The notes under the pieces were generated by a model. That model made no database searches. It had not been told where the DNA came from and saw only the letters and a program-made list of their open reading frames with translations. From Otis tarda (taxonomy: Eukaryota > Chordata > Aves > Otidiformes > Otididae): 64,000 nt of DNA. A program made the position numbers and the translations under genes. Within the stretch, counting starts at the first letter, position 1, and each line of letters begins with the position of its first letter. Below, piece after piece: positions 32,641 to 44,520 of this stretch. The stretch lies in contig CM048560.1 in NCBI GenBank assembly GCA_026413225.1, positions 11,054,001 through 11,118,000 of the forward strand, written 5' to 3'.

Positions 32641-35001
32641 GGTAGGGAACGACCGTTTTGAAGGTTTGCTTGAAACTCCCCACTTGCATCCTGTGGAGAC
32701 CCTGCTTGCTGGGCTGGAGGATGTGACTCAGGCAAGGCTGCTGAAGGGGAGAAGAGGACAGCAGTGTCTTGATCCAGCTTGAACCACCCTTAGGTACTGT
32801 CTCCCTGCCCTTGAACTGTTTATTTTGTCATCATATGCATTTCGTCCTGCGCAGGAGGGAGTTCAGTGGCAAGACATGGTGTGATCCATCTGTCAGTATG
32901 TGTATGCATGTAGTCATATACATGCACTGTATCTAGTGCCCTCCCAGTCACAGAATAAAGGTGTCTCAGACCTGGCAGGATTGCCTATGCAGTGCTGCAA
33001 GAGACGTACCAGTACTGTGCATTGGGCCTTGAGATGTGTGCTTTCATTTTGATGCTAACGTGTCTTGCTGCTCTGACTGGTCCTCGCTCCCAGAGTGCAC
33101 ATAAGATGGAAAAGATGGAGAGCTGGTTCCCCAGCCTGGGGTAAAAACCCTGGGGGAGACTATCAGTGCCTTCCCAACCTGTATCAGTGCAATGATGGTT
33201 AGTGGCATTGAGTCTCCTTAGAAAGCCCAGGAAAACCATGCCACAGAACTCCTCCTCTCTTCCTCTTGTGCTAGGAAATGTCTCTAGAAAAGCTTCTAGG
33301 TGCAGGTTGTAGCAGAAGGCATTCTGAGGGTCTTGTAATTTCTGTGGGTTTTGTAATTTCTACTTTGTTAGCTCATCAGACAGGCTGAGAGAGAAACAGA
33401 AAGCATTAAAGAACCTGGTAATGGGCCTGAGACCTTGCACTGAGGGGCAGGAGTGAGGTTGTCCTGGCAGGGAACAGGGCGCCACCAGCACCCATCCCTG
33501 CTGCCACCAGGCTCTTCACCGAGGGCTGGTGGTGGCTGCAGGCAGCGCTGGGCGCTGTGAGCTCCTCCATGCTCTGATTCCTCTCTCCTGTGGAACCCTG
33601 GCCTGAAAGGTCTAACCACCATTTCAGCCAGAATTGTCCTCCTCCCCGCCTCTGATGTTTGTTTTCATGCAAAGTAAACAAAAATCCAGCCCTGCTGCTT
33701 GGAGAGAGCTGGAAGATACATTGAGGGGATGAAGTAGGAGAATATGGGGACGTGGCAGCAGATGTCAAGGCTGCCATGCTCAAGGCTGCTGTTTGGTACT
33801 ATTGGGGCTGAATGCAGAGCACACCAAAAGCCATACAACCACTGAATTCTTTGAAAAAAAAATCCTAAATCAGGCACTTGGTAGCTGCACTTTCGTTTCT
33901 CTGTTTCAGCTCATTGCCTGTAAACCATGCTTAGCATCTAACTTTATAGGACACTGTGAAGAAAAGCTTGCTAATTTCTCCGCAGTGCTCGCACTGGGGT
34001 TATGACCAGCATCAATAGTACGTAAGGAAATGGTGACAATGGTGGGCCTCCCCCCTCCACCAGCCCGCAGCCAGGTTGAATCAGCACTCAAGGCCTCTGA
34101 AGAGAGAGAATAAGTTTCTATGAATGAGGGACACAGCTTAGAGAAAAGAAACAAATGTTTGTCTTAAATCATTGACTCTCCAGGAACCTCACTTAGACAG
34201 CAAGTGTTGCTTCTTTGCACAGCTTTCTTGGGAAGTTTGACCTCTTACTTGTGACCAAATTGCTCTCTTTGCTTTCTTGCAACTGTTTTCTAGTGATGCG
34301 TACTCTTTGCAAGCGTGGTACCACTGCTAAACACTTTGCTTTTGCTCTTAGGGTGTGAAAAGCATTTAATGGCCTGTTAGCATTATCTTTCATAGAATGG
34401 GTTTGGAAATTCAGTCGTTCTTTAACCACTTTTACTCCTCTCATTCTTTGTCTAATTTCCTCTGTGAAAAAAAGAAATGAGAAAAAAAAAACAAACCCAA
34501 ACATGCTGCCCCCCATAGCCCTACTTTTTAAAAGTGCTATTTCCTGTGGTCTTGAAGAGCACATTGAACACAGAAATGTGAACCTGAAGTATCTTTGTGC
34601 TCTCTTGCTGAGCGTAAAAGGCAGCAGGTAGGTGGTGAAGCCCCATCCTGACTTCCAGTAACCCCTCAGCCTTGTGTGGAGCTGCCGAGTCAGCAAAGCA
34701 GCATGTATGTCGGCAATCGCTCCTTCCCCGTTGTGTGGGGTCATGGTCTCCAAAGGCTCTGTCAGCACTGCAAATGTGTTTCCACTAGAGATGCAGATGG
34801 AAAGGCTTTTCCGCCCTCTTGGCATCCCTGTGCGCTGAACAGGGCCGCTGGTTTATCTCTCTGGGGGGAGCAGGGCTGAGCCATGTGTAAAGCACTTGGA
34901 CTCTCACCTGGAATATGCTAGAGAAGTGATACATCTTAAACCTGCTGGATGAATACTCCATGCACCTCTGAATGCTTGAAATTTAAATAACACTTGGTAC
35001 T
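32641..35001. other. Intergenic stretch
   Basis: No gene, RNA or identifiable repeat was recognised. The open frame of 210 codons at 34193-34825 (minus) has no recognisable domain. Confidence 0.55.
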
Positions 35002-35700
35002 TGTGGTGGGTTAACTCTGGCCAGCTGCCTGGCTGCCACCCAGCTGCTTTCTCGTTTCCCCCTCCCCAACAGGACTGGGGAGAAAATAAGATGGAAAAGC
35101 TTGTGGTTGAGATGAAGACAAAGAGATCGCTTACACATTACTGTCAAGGGCAAATAGACTTTGATTTGGGGAAACTGCCATTTGATAGACATTTGGATAG
35201 TGAGAAACAAAGACAAAACACTTTCCCTCCCTCCCCTTTTTTCCCAGGCTTAACACTTTCATCCCCAGCTCCCCCACCTGAGCCCCCAGACAGGAGCAGG
35301 CAGATAGGGAACAGGGGGCTGTGGTCAGTCCAAACCAGCTCCTCACGCTGTTCCCTCGCCATGCCATGGGTCATTCCATAGGGCGCAGTCCTACCCTGCT
35401 CCCGTGGGGAGTCCTGGGATCCCTGCTCCGGCACCTGGAACACCCCTCCTCCTCCTCCTCCATCCTCGCTGTCGCAGGGCTTTTTCTTTCACTTTTCCCC
35501 CTCAATCCTCACTGCCGAGCAGTGTTTTTCGCTTTCTTAAACACGTTTTCGCAGAGGCGCCACCAGCTTTGCCAAGGGGCCTGGCTGCGGGTTGGTTCCT
35601 GAGGCGGCAAGAACCGGCTGGAACCGGTTGTGTCCGGTGCAGGGCAGCCTGGAGCTCTCCTCACAGGCACTCAACGCCCTTCTTCGCCTAATACTTGACA
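35002..35700 (-). mobile_element. Avian endogenous-retrovirus LTR copy, reverse orientation (family A, copy 2)
   Basis: The segment opens TGTGGTGGGTTAACTCTGG and closes TACTTGACA, so it has TG...CA ends. Read on the minus strand, it shares TTTCCCCAAATC...TTGCCC and CTTCATCTCAACC motifs with the copy at 13312-14425, in the same order. It is about 400 bp shorter, because it holds fewer of the internal tandem units. No target-site duplication was clear (GGTACT before, GGCTCA after). There is no internal retroviral gene on either side. It is probably a solo LTR. Confidence 0.8.
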
Positions 35701-35729
35701 GGCTCAGGAAGCAGCGGCACAGCTCTGGA

Positions 35730-35930
35730 AAGGTGTAAATAATAAGAAATAAGTGTTGACGTGCAGCCACGTCGCCTACTTGAGCGAGCAACGCCCTGTG
35801 CCGGTGGCGGGAAGGCGGGCAGCGCAGGGAAGGATCTGGAAATGGCTGCCGAGCGGAAGAGAGGCGGTTGCAGAGGTACAGCAAAAGGCTTGTGAGAAGA
35901 TGGCGGCTGTGGCTGGGACATTAGAAATGA
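35730..35930 (+). promoter_or_regulatory. CpG-bearing patch with YY1-type motif
   Basis: It contains the inverted repeat GACGTG-CAGC-CACGTC (35758-35773) and an exact AAGATGGCGGC (35897-35907), the extended YY1 motif often found just downstream of TATA-less starts. No coding exon was recognised nearby. The promoter or enhancer role is inference. Confidence 0.25.
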
Positions 35931-35939
35931 CTGGCTGCA

Positions 35940-36200
35940 GTCTGTGTGGGATGATAGAGAGTAATTAATTAGTCATTAATAAGTGCTATCTATGTCTATA
36001 GATAGATATTTTTTCCCTCCCTTAAATGGAGCAAACCCCAATACAATAAAAATTGCAGCCGGCCGCAGACCAGATAAAACTGTCAGCAATTTAGGCAGGA
36101 CACTTTAAGTGTTTTGGGTTTACATTTGGAAGGAAACGGAATATAATCATATTACCATGATGTAACGCTTTTATTTCCACTGTCAGCTGGTTCAGTAATA
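35940..36200. other. AT-rich block with homeodomain-, GATA- and NK2-type motifs
   Basis: It has TAATTAATTAG and CATTAATAAG cores, the hairpin CTATCTAT-GTCT-ATAGATAG (35986-36005) and the near-palindrome ACACTTTAAGTGT (36100-36112), which contains two NK2-like half-sites. Composition changes sharply from the CpG patch beside it. It is a candidate conserved non-coding element. Confidence 0.3.
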
Positions 36201-37439
36201 CCAAGCTTAAAACCAGAAGGCCTGGAGGGCTCGCAGGGAGAACTTCTGCTGGAGTTCGGCTGAACCGTCTTTGCGTGTGTGCTGAGGTCAGGCCAGCAGT
36301 CTGATGTCTGTTAAAAATTAAATTGCTGGTGCGAATGCAGAGCTAGTGGCTGGAAAGGAAAGCCTGAATAGAAACTTAGAAATGCCTCTTTTTAGTAAGA
36401 GACAACTCAGAGCAAGGAGGGAGAGCAAAACAGAAGTAAAAAAGATTTCCCTGCAGTGCTCCCCAGGGCTGCAGCAGCTGTGTGCAGTGCGGAGCGGGAA
36501 GATGGCTGTAGCCAAGGGGGACGCTGCCTCATGGAGCCCTGCTAGAAAGTACATTTCCCAGCAATTGCAGAGGGTCTTGTTGCCCCTTTTTCTGGCTTGT
36601 TGTCCTGGGAATGCCCTGTCATGTATCCTGAGACCAAGCTCTTTCACATTAGGGACATGCAGGAGTTTGACGCTGGGTATAAAAGCATGAGAGGACAGTT
36701 CACTTGTGCTTTACTTCCTGCTGGGCTGCCTTCATCAAAGTCAGTTTCCCCTTTGAAATTAGAAAACTTTGGAGTCTGGAGTAGTCGTTTTCACACAGAG
36801 CAACATATGTTCGATCCCCAGGCAGTATTTTCCCATGCAGCCTTTGCTGGCGGCTGAAATCTGTAGCTGTGGTTTGTACTCTGCATTGTATTGTTCCTTG
36901 CTCTTTATTTCTGGTTGCATTTTTTTATGCCTTTCCAGGTGACATATGATTGTTATTGTTATCGTGTTTGATGATTTATGTTTCTTGTCAGCATTTAGTG
37001 CACTTTGATGTATGGTGGCATTATGGGGGGGGGTGTGTGTGCGCCTCAGGTGTTACCGAGGTCCTCTTAGCAATTTGTTATGACTCACATTTTTTCATGT
37101 TATCTTTTTTTTTTTCGTTAATGTTAATGTTTGCATGAACTCAAGTCTAGGATGTACTCTATTTTAAACTTCCCTCCAGGGGAGATACTTGCTTTATATT
37201 AAGACATTGGAATAAGTAACTGGCAATGCTAAGGATGAGGGGACTGTAAGCTTTACTGGAGACGTCTGGGAGAGTATCCTGCTGGTACACTGCAGGACCC
37301 CTTGCACTAGGACAGGAAGAATGTGCAAAGAGTTACAGATAACCCAAAAGAGGCACTGCTGATGAAGAAAATACGAGGCAGAGTAGCTCATATTGTACGG
37401 GCTGTTTATCCCACCCAGAGGTAGCTATGTTCCAGTGCT
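36201..37439. other. Intergenic stretch
   Basis: No gene was recognised. A second AAGATGGCTG motif lies near 36499. A G9 run followed by a short GT repeat lies at 37025-37040. Confidence 0.55.
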
Positions 37440-37444
37440 GGAGG
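37440..37444. repeat. Target-site duplication, left copy (GGAGG)
   Basis: An exact match to 38032-38036 immediately outside the TG...CA ends of the LTR. Confidence 0.65.
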
Positions 37445-38031
37445 TGTAACCGGTTCATAGGATTCCTATGCACAAAATTCACTCAACGTATGATATCTTA
37501 AAAACACAATGGTATTTATTGCTCTGTTATAGCCTTGCATAAGCAGTTTCTAGCATAAGCAGTTACTAGCATATTGTTTTCCCTTTATGAGAGTCTTACC
37601 AACCCAACTATGCCAGAGACACCGCCGAGCAGGAGGATGATTATCCATGGGGTCAGAGCAGAGAAGGGAGGTAGGCACAGCACCTTCAGGGCGTTCCCTG
37701 TTGTTCATAGAGTGTGCTCTGGGTCCTTTCTCTCCTTCTCCTCTCTGAGCTGCCTCTGTTTATCCCGTCAGCAGATTCAGTGGCAGAGTACTGACCAGGC
37801 GCTGGTGCACGCATGGCCAGCGCATGCAGCAAGGCTGCCAAGTAGGTGCCCTGCTGGCTAACAGCGGTTCCCGGACAGCAGCAACATCCTGCTCAATAAC
37901 AACCCTCCTAGCTCCCCTCTCTGAGATAACCCTCCTAGCTCCGCTCTCCAAGGTCGTGTTCTCACAGCTGTGTGCAGCTTGTAATCTCCCACAGTGGCCC
38001 TGCACGGACCATCACTGAAATCCCTCACACA
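37445..38031 (-). mobile_element. Solo LTR (family B) with 5-bp target-site duplication
   Basis: The 587-bp segment is bounded by TGTAACCGG and CCTCACACA, that is TG...CA. It is flanked by GGAGG at 37440-37444 and again at 38032-38036. On the minus strand it has an AATAAA (complement at 37515-37520) about 70 bases before its 3' end, as expected for an LTR R region. It contains two internal tandem duplications: GCATAAGCAGTTNCTA units (about 37537-37570) and CCCTCCTAGCTCC units (about 37902-37950). No retroviral reading frame lies nearby. A 5-bp duplication fits an ERVL-like element, but the class is not certain. Confidence 0.75.
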
Positions 38032-38036
38032 GGAGG
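38032..38036. repeat. Target-site duplication, right copy (GGAGG)
   Basis: An exact match to 37440-37444. Confidence 0.65.
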
Positions 38037-41000
38037 GAGGGAGCCAGTCTGTAAAAATACTTCCGACACCTTGTAAGCAAGGTTATAGCATCTTTCTCTT
38101 TTGATGCAGAACTTTGCTTTGCTGGCATCAGGTGGGACCTGGAAGCTGAGGAATATGAACACCGCAGTGGCTGTGTTTGCAAGATTTCGGGACCTGGCAG
38201 AGGAGTGACTTGGGTGAGCAGCCAGGAGGTGTGTTTGGTAGACAGGTTAGGACACATGGGTGCCATGGCAAATGCTGGGGAGTGGGAAATGGCCTGAACT
38301 CAATGCCTGGAGGCAGGAACTGCGTAAGGGCAGGTATGGGGTCTTGGGAGGAGGATCAGGATTTGGATACACATAGGCAGGGTTCTCCACGCTGAATGAA
38401 GCCACACAAAAAAGTTATTTGGCGGCACAAGGAAAGCCGGACAACAGATCCCAGCTGTAGATAGGGTAGCTCCAGCTCCCTGGCACACGCACCACTAACA
38501 TTCAGCTAAACACTCAGCTAAGCCAGTGTCCCTGTGTCCTGCCTGTGTGGTTTGGCTGTGCCACGCAGTGTTGCCAGGAGGACTCGTGGTCTGTGATGCT
38601 AGCACCCTCAGCTGCCAGGGCAGTGTGGCATTGTGAGAGAGTGGTGTGATACTTCCAAAACAGCCTGGAGACAGCAAGGCCCATAGGTGATTCATAAATA
38701 TTTGCATTTTGCAAATGACTCTTCTACTGGGACAGCTGAATCACATCTGGTGGCAGTGAGGGCTTGGGGGGAGATAAGGCCCTTCTTTCCACAAAGGGCG
38801 GTGGAGTCTTCCCCAGCCCTCTGGCATCATGGCCCGTGCTGAGCTGAGGACCTTTTGAAAACTACTTCCTCCTCACTGTTAAGCAAGGTGCCCGCCTGAC
38901 CCTGCAGCAGAACCCATTCCCTGTGACTAGGTGAATGTTTGGGATGGTGCTAAGAATGTGCAGCGGTGCCACCTGGCACCTGTGGCCTGGGCTCCCCTCA
39001 TACTGCTGCAGGCTGGCACATTTCCCACTGTGGAAAGGTCCTGTGTCTCCCACCGGGCTGTGGTGACTGCCCGCGCTGCCCTCTCTACCGGGTGGGAGGT
39101 GATGCTTAAATATTTCCATGATGCTTGGTGGTGGCGCGGGCAGGAAGAGCTGATGATCTAAGCTATGAGGAGACCTTCTTCCTTGAGATTGCTGGTTTTA
39201 GCCTTGGGTGGGTTGTGGGTCCCTGGGGGCCTGTGCAGGGATAGCACTAGTGTCTGGCTGGCTGGCAGGCCATTTCTGAATCCCAGAAATGAGTCTTGCC
39301 CTGTGGCTACGAGACAGAGGTAATGGCTTATGGCTACAGGATGAGGTCTTTGTATGAGTATGTGTTCTCTGCAAAACTTGAAGCCTCCCTTAGACAGCCC
39401 TGAGCTCAGGAGGACACACCCTAGGAAGAGATTCTGGCTCCACGCAGGCCAGGAATTTGAAAACTGGGAACTACAGGGTGGGCTGACACATACCAGCACC
39501 CTGCCCTACTTGTTAACCCTGCCTGGTGCAGGAGGTGGACAGGGGCTCTCCAGAGAGCCCCCTTCCCACCTTCTTTTGCTATGGGTCCATGCCAGGTCCC
39601 AGCTCAGCCCCAAGCTAGAACTGTCCTTCCTCTGCACAGTGTCTCTGCACTCGGGGTGATATTCTTACACAGGGAAACTCTTCTCCAGCAGCCAGGGAGG
39701 AGGAGGGCATGTGCAGGAGGGGCTGAACAGCTCCTCCTCATTCCAGACACCTTTGGGGTGACGGGCTTGTTCCACCCGTAGGTGCTGGCAGCCAGGCTGT
39801 CCTCCGTGACGCCTTTCTGCCACCTGGAAGGGAGCACAACAGTAGCGATCATGATAAACAGTTTGGGGCTTATTAGAACAGGAGATACAAACAGAAAATG
39901 CTTCCTCTTTATTTCGTGTAAACACAGCTACAGGAAATCGAGCTACCTTGGGCAGGAAGCAGAGGTTACTGAGGACAGGGATGGGACAGTCAGCAGGGTT
40001 TTGCACACTTCTGGCAGCAGTCTTGACCCACTGCTGCTCCAAAGAATTGTCACCATCTTAATTTCCTGATGGGGTCTTAGGAGCCTCAAAGGGCTTTGGT
40101 GAGAGGGAGCAGGGATGTCACGCCTGTAGCCTGAGAGACAGTCTACTTTGCTGAGCATCCTGTGCCTCCCAGCCATGGCTGGATGAGCGCCCTTGGGAAA
40201 TGCTCCACAGGGAAGGAGCTGAAGTTAGGACAGCATATGAACTGCTGTGATGAAATATATGGAGGTCTTGAATACTGGGGCAGGGAGGCTTAAAGGGCAC
40301 AATTTAAGTGAACACCCTGCTTTACACGTGCAAATTTGCAGACTTGTTAATATGTGACTTCTAGATGCGGATACCAAATGTGACCGTGCCAAAGTGGGTT
40401 TTGGCAAAACCTGGATTGCTTTGAGAATGTTAAGTGGGAAGCTGAGCTCAGAGTAATCTTAAAAATAAAATCCTCAGGAGCAGATTAAGATCCAAATAAG
40501 CATCTGACTGAGTCTAAAGAAGTTAGAGGTGGCTGTTGTCAGTATTATGTTACTGAGACTATTCACCAGCTAGACACAATAATGTAACTTCCAGCTGTAT
40601 CCCTGAAGGGCTTTAGACAAACAAGGCAGTATTAAACCTCTTTGGGACTGGAGCTTTCCCAATTCTTTTGAAGATTTGTCATATAGGTCTATGGAACCAG
40701 TGTGGGCTGATTGTGACGTGAAGTGTATCAAGTTGGAAGTTTTAGGTTGGCTCATCAGCAAAGTGCTCAGTATTGGTGTGAAAGCAAAGGGCCTGAGTGC
40801 ACAGAAGAGGCATCCCACGAGACCCCTTCACTGGATACAGTTTGCAAACTTCCATTGCTCTTCCTCTGCCACTGGTAACCTGTTTAACTGAGTCGTCATT
40901 AGCAAGATATGGGTCACTGCTGTCTTCATTGCTACGCACGCAAAAAAATGTCCTGAACAAAGTCAAGCATTTGTACCAAAACTGTCACAGGCTTGGAAAA

Positions 41001-44000
41001 TACTATATTATTTGGGTAAGCAGGACTTGCTGGAAGGAGTGGAAAGGAGTGAGAGGACAAATCAGCTCCCTCAGTACTGAGTTGTTGATTGATTTCTGAC
41101 ATGGCATAGGGACTCTTGTCTGAGTCTGAAAAAGCTGTGTGAGAAAACGTGTGCTAACTTTGAATCTTTGGAAGAGCGGGAAATGCCAGAGACTGGAAAC
41201 ATACCAGTTACATGTGGTAGTGGGTGTAACAGTGGTCAAAGAGCTAACATCACACCTGAGAAAATAGTGGAAATCTTAGCAGGGTCCAATCCCAGCCCAG
41301 TGAACAGGGAAGAGCTGAAGCTGTCTCCATAGTTCGAATGGCTCACAGGTGTTGTCTGAAATTGCTTTATTGCCTGCAGGCTTGGCTTGCAAGTGCTTTT
41401 AATTTCAACCTGGATCTGCAGTCCTTATTGGTGCTGGACAGTTTCTAAAGACATAGCAAAAGATAGCAAAAAGCAGTTTAATTCCTTAGACGGCCTCCAG
41501 ATCATTGATGTGACTGATCAAGTTCCCCCTGCAAAAATGAGGGAATGGGCAAGTAACAGCAGAAGAGAGGACTGGGGGGCCCTGGGAGGTGACCTACACC
41601 TAGGAGCACAACTGCCGCTGAAACATTTGTCTCTGCCAACACCAGCTCAAGTATTGCGACCCTGTGATACAATACAAAGCCACTTTCTGGGATGGAGTGA
41701 TCCTGGCATGCCTCTAGGATTGTCCTGCGCAAGCAGCTCCTTGTGGCTCCCCCATGGCAGGCGGCAGCAAACTCTTTGAGCTGGAACAGAAGGAGGCACA
41801 GAGACCAAAGGTAGTGGTGGGTGACTTTCATCCCTTTTACCTCTTAACCAACTTCTGCAGTATCTACCTTGTATGAAACTGCAACTTAAACCATAGACTT
41901 GCTGAGAAGACATTCAGTCCTGGCTCATAACTACCGTTCTTGGGGAAAAATATGGAAAGCTTTTTCCCTTACTCTTGAAAGGCTTGAGATCCACTGGTGA
42001 AAACCAGCCTAATCTAGGTGAAAAAAAAAAAACCAAAACACCCACCTGGTTTGCACAGGGAGGGGTGATTAACCTGAGGAATTCTGATTTGAGGCATCCT
42101 CACACCTGTGTGGAGAACAAGGTTGAGCCAAAGGTTAATTGCCTTAATTGGGCAAATTACTTAAAGCAGGGTAAAGGTGGGTGGGGGGTCAGTTTAGTAG
42201 TGCTGTGCTGGCTGGGAGGTAAGGTTGTGTGCTCTTCTTCTACCTTCATGCTTTAAACTCTGTAGCTTAGTGTCCCTGTCTAGGCCTAGGGCATTACCAC
42301 TGACTGACATTTTGCTGTGTGTGTTTGAAAGTGGCCTGGCTGGTTGCTAATTAATCTCTGGTAGCTGAGAAAGCTCTTCAAAAGGAGGAGCTTGGATTCT
42401 TAATAATTCTACTGAATATCTGTTACTGGGTAGTGCTAGAGACTAGAGAGGGGTTGGGGGGGACCTTAGGTGATACCCAGGAGCTGGTGCAGTGTTGTGT
42501 GGTTATTGCATCCTCAATATAACTGCTCAGAACCACGTCTCTGGTGGGTCTTTGGGACAACTGGTGATACAGAGGCTGGACAAACTCCGAAGGCAGCAAA
42601 ATCCTATTCAACAAGGATTGTTCTTGTTCCCTCTTGTGTCACTGATACCTGGACTGCAGAGGGATTTATGCACCTTGGCTTTTAAAATCTCAAGTCTTAT
42701 CTACACTGCCTAGCTGGAAAAGTGGTGAAAGCTGTGCCTCTGTGACCTTAGCTAACATGCAACTCTGTATCACTCTACTTACAGGCCTACTCACCTTTCC
42801 CCTTAGGAATGGGTGCCTCTGAAGCCTTCAGGATAGCGATCACCAAAATATTTTTCTGTAGTCATAAACCAAAATGTGAACTTTAAATCCTGCATGTATT
42901 TTTCACACAGGAAAATGCACTCAAGGGAGAGAGAGAGAGAACACAAGACTCGGCTAACCAGCAGTCACACAGGGATCAAAAAGTGTTTACAAGAAAGGAA
43001 ACCAACTGTGAAATCTGTCTTGATTATTTTACCTGACCAGATCTGTGCTCCCTTCCTGTACCTCTGAGCACTGGTTCTTCCTCAGGTTGCTGCCTGATAC
43101 TTAAGGGCCGAAGTGACTAAATAGGCACGTGTGAGGCTGCCCTCAAACATAGGCACCTCAACTGGAGTGTTCCCAGCTCTTCTGCTGTAAACCCCAGAGA
43201 CTGGAGCAGAGCAACTGCAGGCACTGGATGGAGCTGGCTGTGGACACTACTGTGTGAGGTAAGGAGGGAGAGGGAGGCCACAGCCTTCTGGTGCAGAGGG
43301 GGTCATGCTCTGAGGGGCGGTTGGGTGTCTTGCCTGGTGTGAGTTTGAGTCGAGGAGCGGTGTTGGGGGACACCTCTAGGCAGTGCATCTCAAACTCTCT
43401 CAGGCACTGTTTGATCAGAAGAAACGAAGTACAAATGCTTCCCCTCTGAAAGTTGATCTGGTGAGATAAGGCACTATCAGCAGGTATTTCCATTAGACAT
43501 TAAAAAAACCAAACCTGTTTTCCTCCACCACCACACTGGTTCCATGTCCCAGTGGAGGGAGAGCAGCTCTACCCACTCAGCCTTTCTGTCTCCTCTGAAG
43601 ACCAGTACTGACCCAGGGAATAGAAGCAAAGGGGCCATTCGCTCTAGCACAGGATTTCTGTGTATTCTGGTAGCTTGCAGGGTGCAGCAGCAGGTTTCAA
43701 AAGAAATGGGTGTATACTAGTGCTACATAGTTAGTTGGCAGCAGCCCCTCTATAAAGGGGTCTTTTAACTCGCTCCGTATCTTGTGTTCTTGCCCTGTTG
43801 TGCCTCAGCTGAGTGTGCTTCTAGCCTTCTGCTCCCTGAAGTGGGGCTGGAAAATGGCAAAGAAACTGCATGCGTGTGTGTTGATTAGCTGCGCTGGGGG
43901 ATTGAAATGCAAAACCCTCTCCATCGCTTATTTTCATTTTGTTTGCAACTGTCATGTACTTGCCCCTGGTTTGTTTGAATGTCAAAGGCTAGGCATCTAC

Positions 44001-44259
44001 CTGCCAGGGACCTCAAAGCTGCGCCTAGAGTGAGGCCCTCCTGGTGTTGCACCTATGTAAACCATACTTGTCCAGGGTTGTTGAGTGAGACTGGAAGGTG
44101 GGAATCCTCCTTCCGTAAGTCCCTGGGAAGGCTTTTGAAAGGTTTTGAGTGAGAAAGGTTCATAGCTCCTTCCTTTTGCAGTGCTCTCTCTGTCCTGGAA
44201 TGCCTCAAGCTTTCATCCACGCTAACGTGATTTATGCTGCTTCTGAAATGTGACAATTA
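38037..44259. other. Intergenic stretch
   Basis: No gene, RNA gene or identifiable transposon was recognised. Many short open frames in both directions have no family resemblance. A short GA repeat lies near 42928-42940. Confidence 0.55.
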
Positions 44260-44520
44260 GGGAGTTTTGTCTGAGTTGTTGTTTTTCATGTATGAAATGA
44301 GCTGCTTTTAATTAAATGGGATAAATACCATCTCTCTCCTTTTGTCCTGCTCTAAACTCCCTGCTTGGGCAAAAGCATAGCAATTGCCCGGGCTTACTCA
44401 TTTGGCCTTTTGCCAAGGCATGCATGCTTGTCACCAGGTCTGGGACAACGTGATGTCTCCTATTTCCTAGCTATCATAAAGCTATTTATTAAAGTATTTA
44501 TTTGAAAAAACAGGTTGGTG
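44260..44520. other. AT-rich block, candidate conserved element
   Basis: A non-coding stretch with TTTTAATTAAATGGG, GCATGCATGC and an AT-rich TATTTATTAAAGTATTTATT segment. It resembles the block at 35940-36200 in composition. The regulatory role is inference. Confidence 0.2.

Noticed and set aside
34193-34825. Open frame of 210 codons on -
   Set aside because: No known domain; it contains a Phe-rich stretch from an A-rich tract.
36809-36819. GTTCGATCCCC resembling a tRNA T-loop
   Set aside because: No A-box, acceptor pairing or anticodon arm could be found upstream at tRNA spacing.
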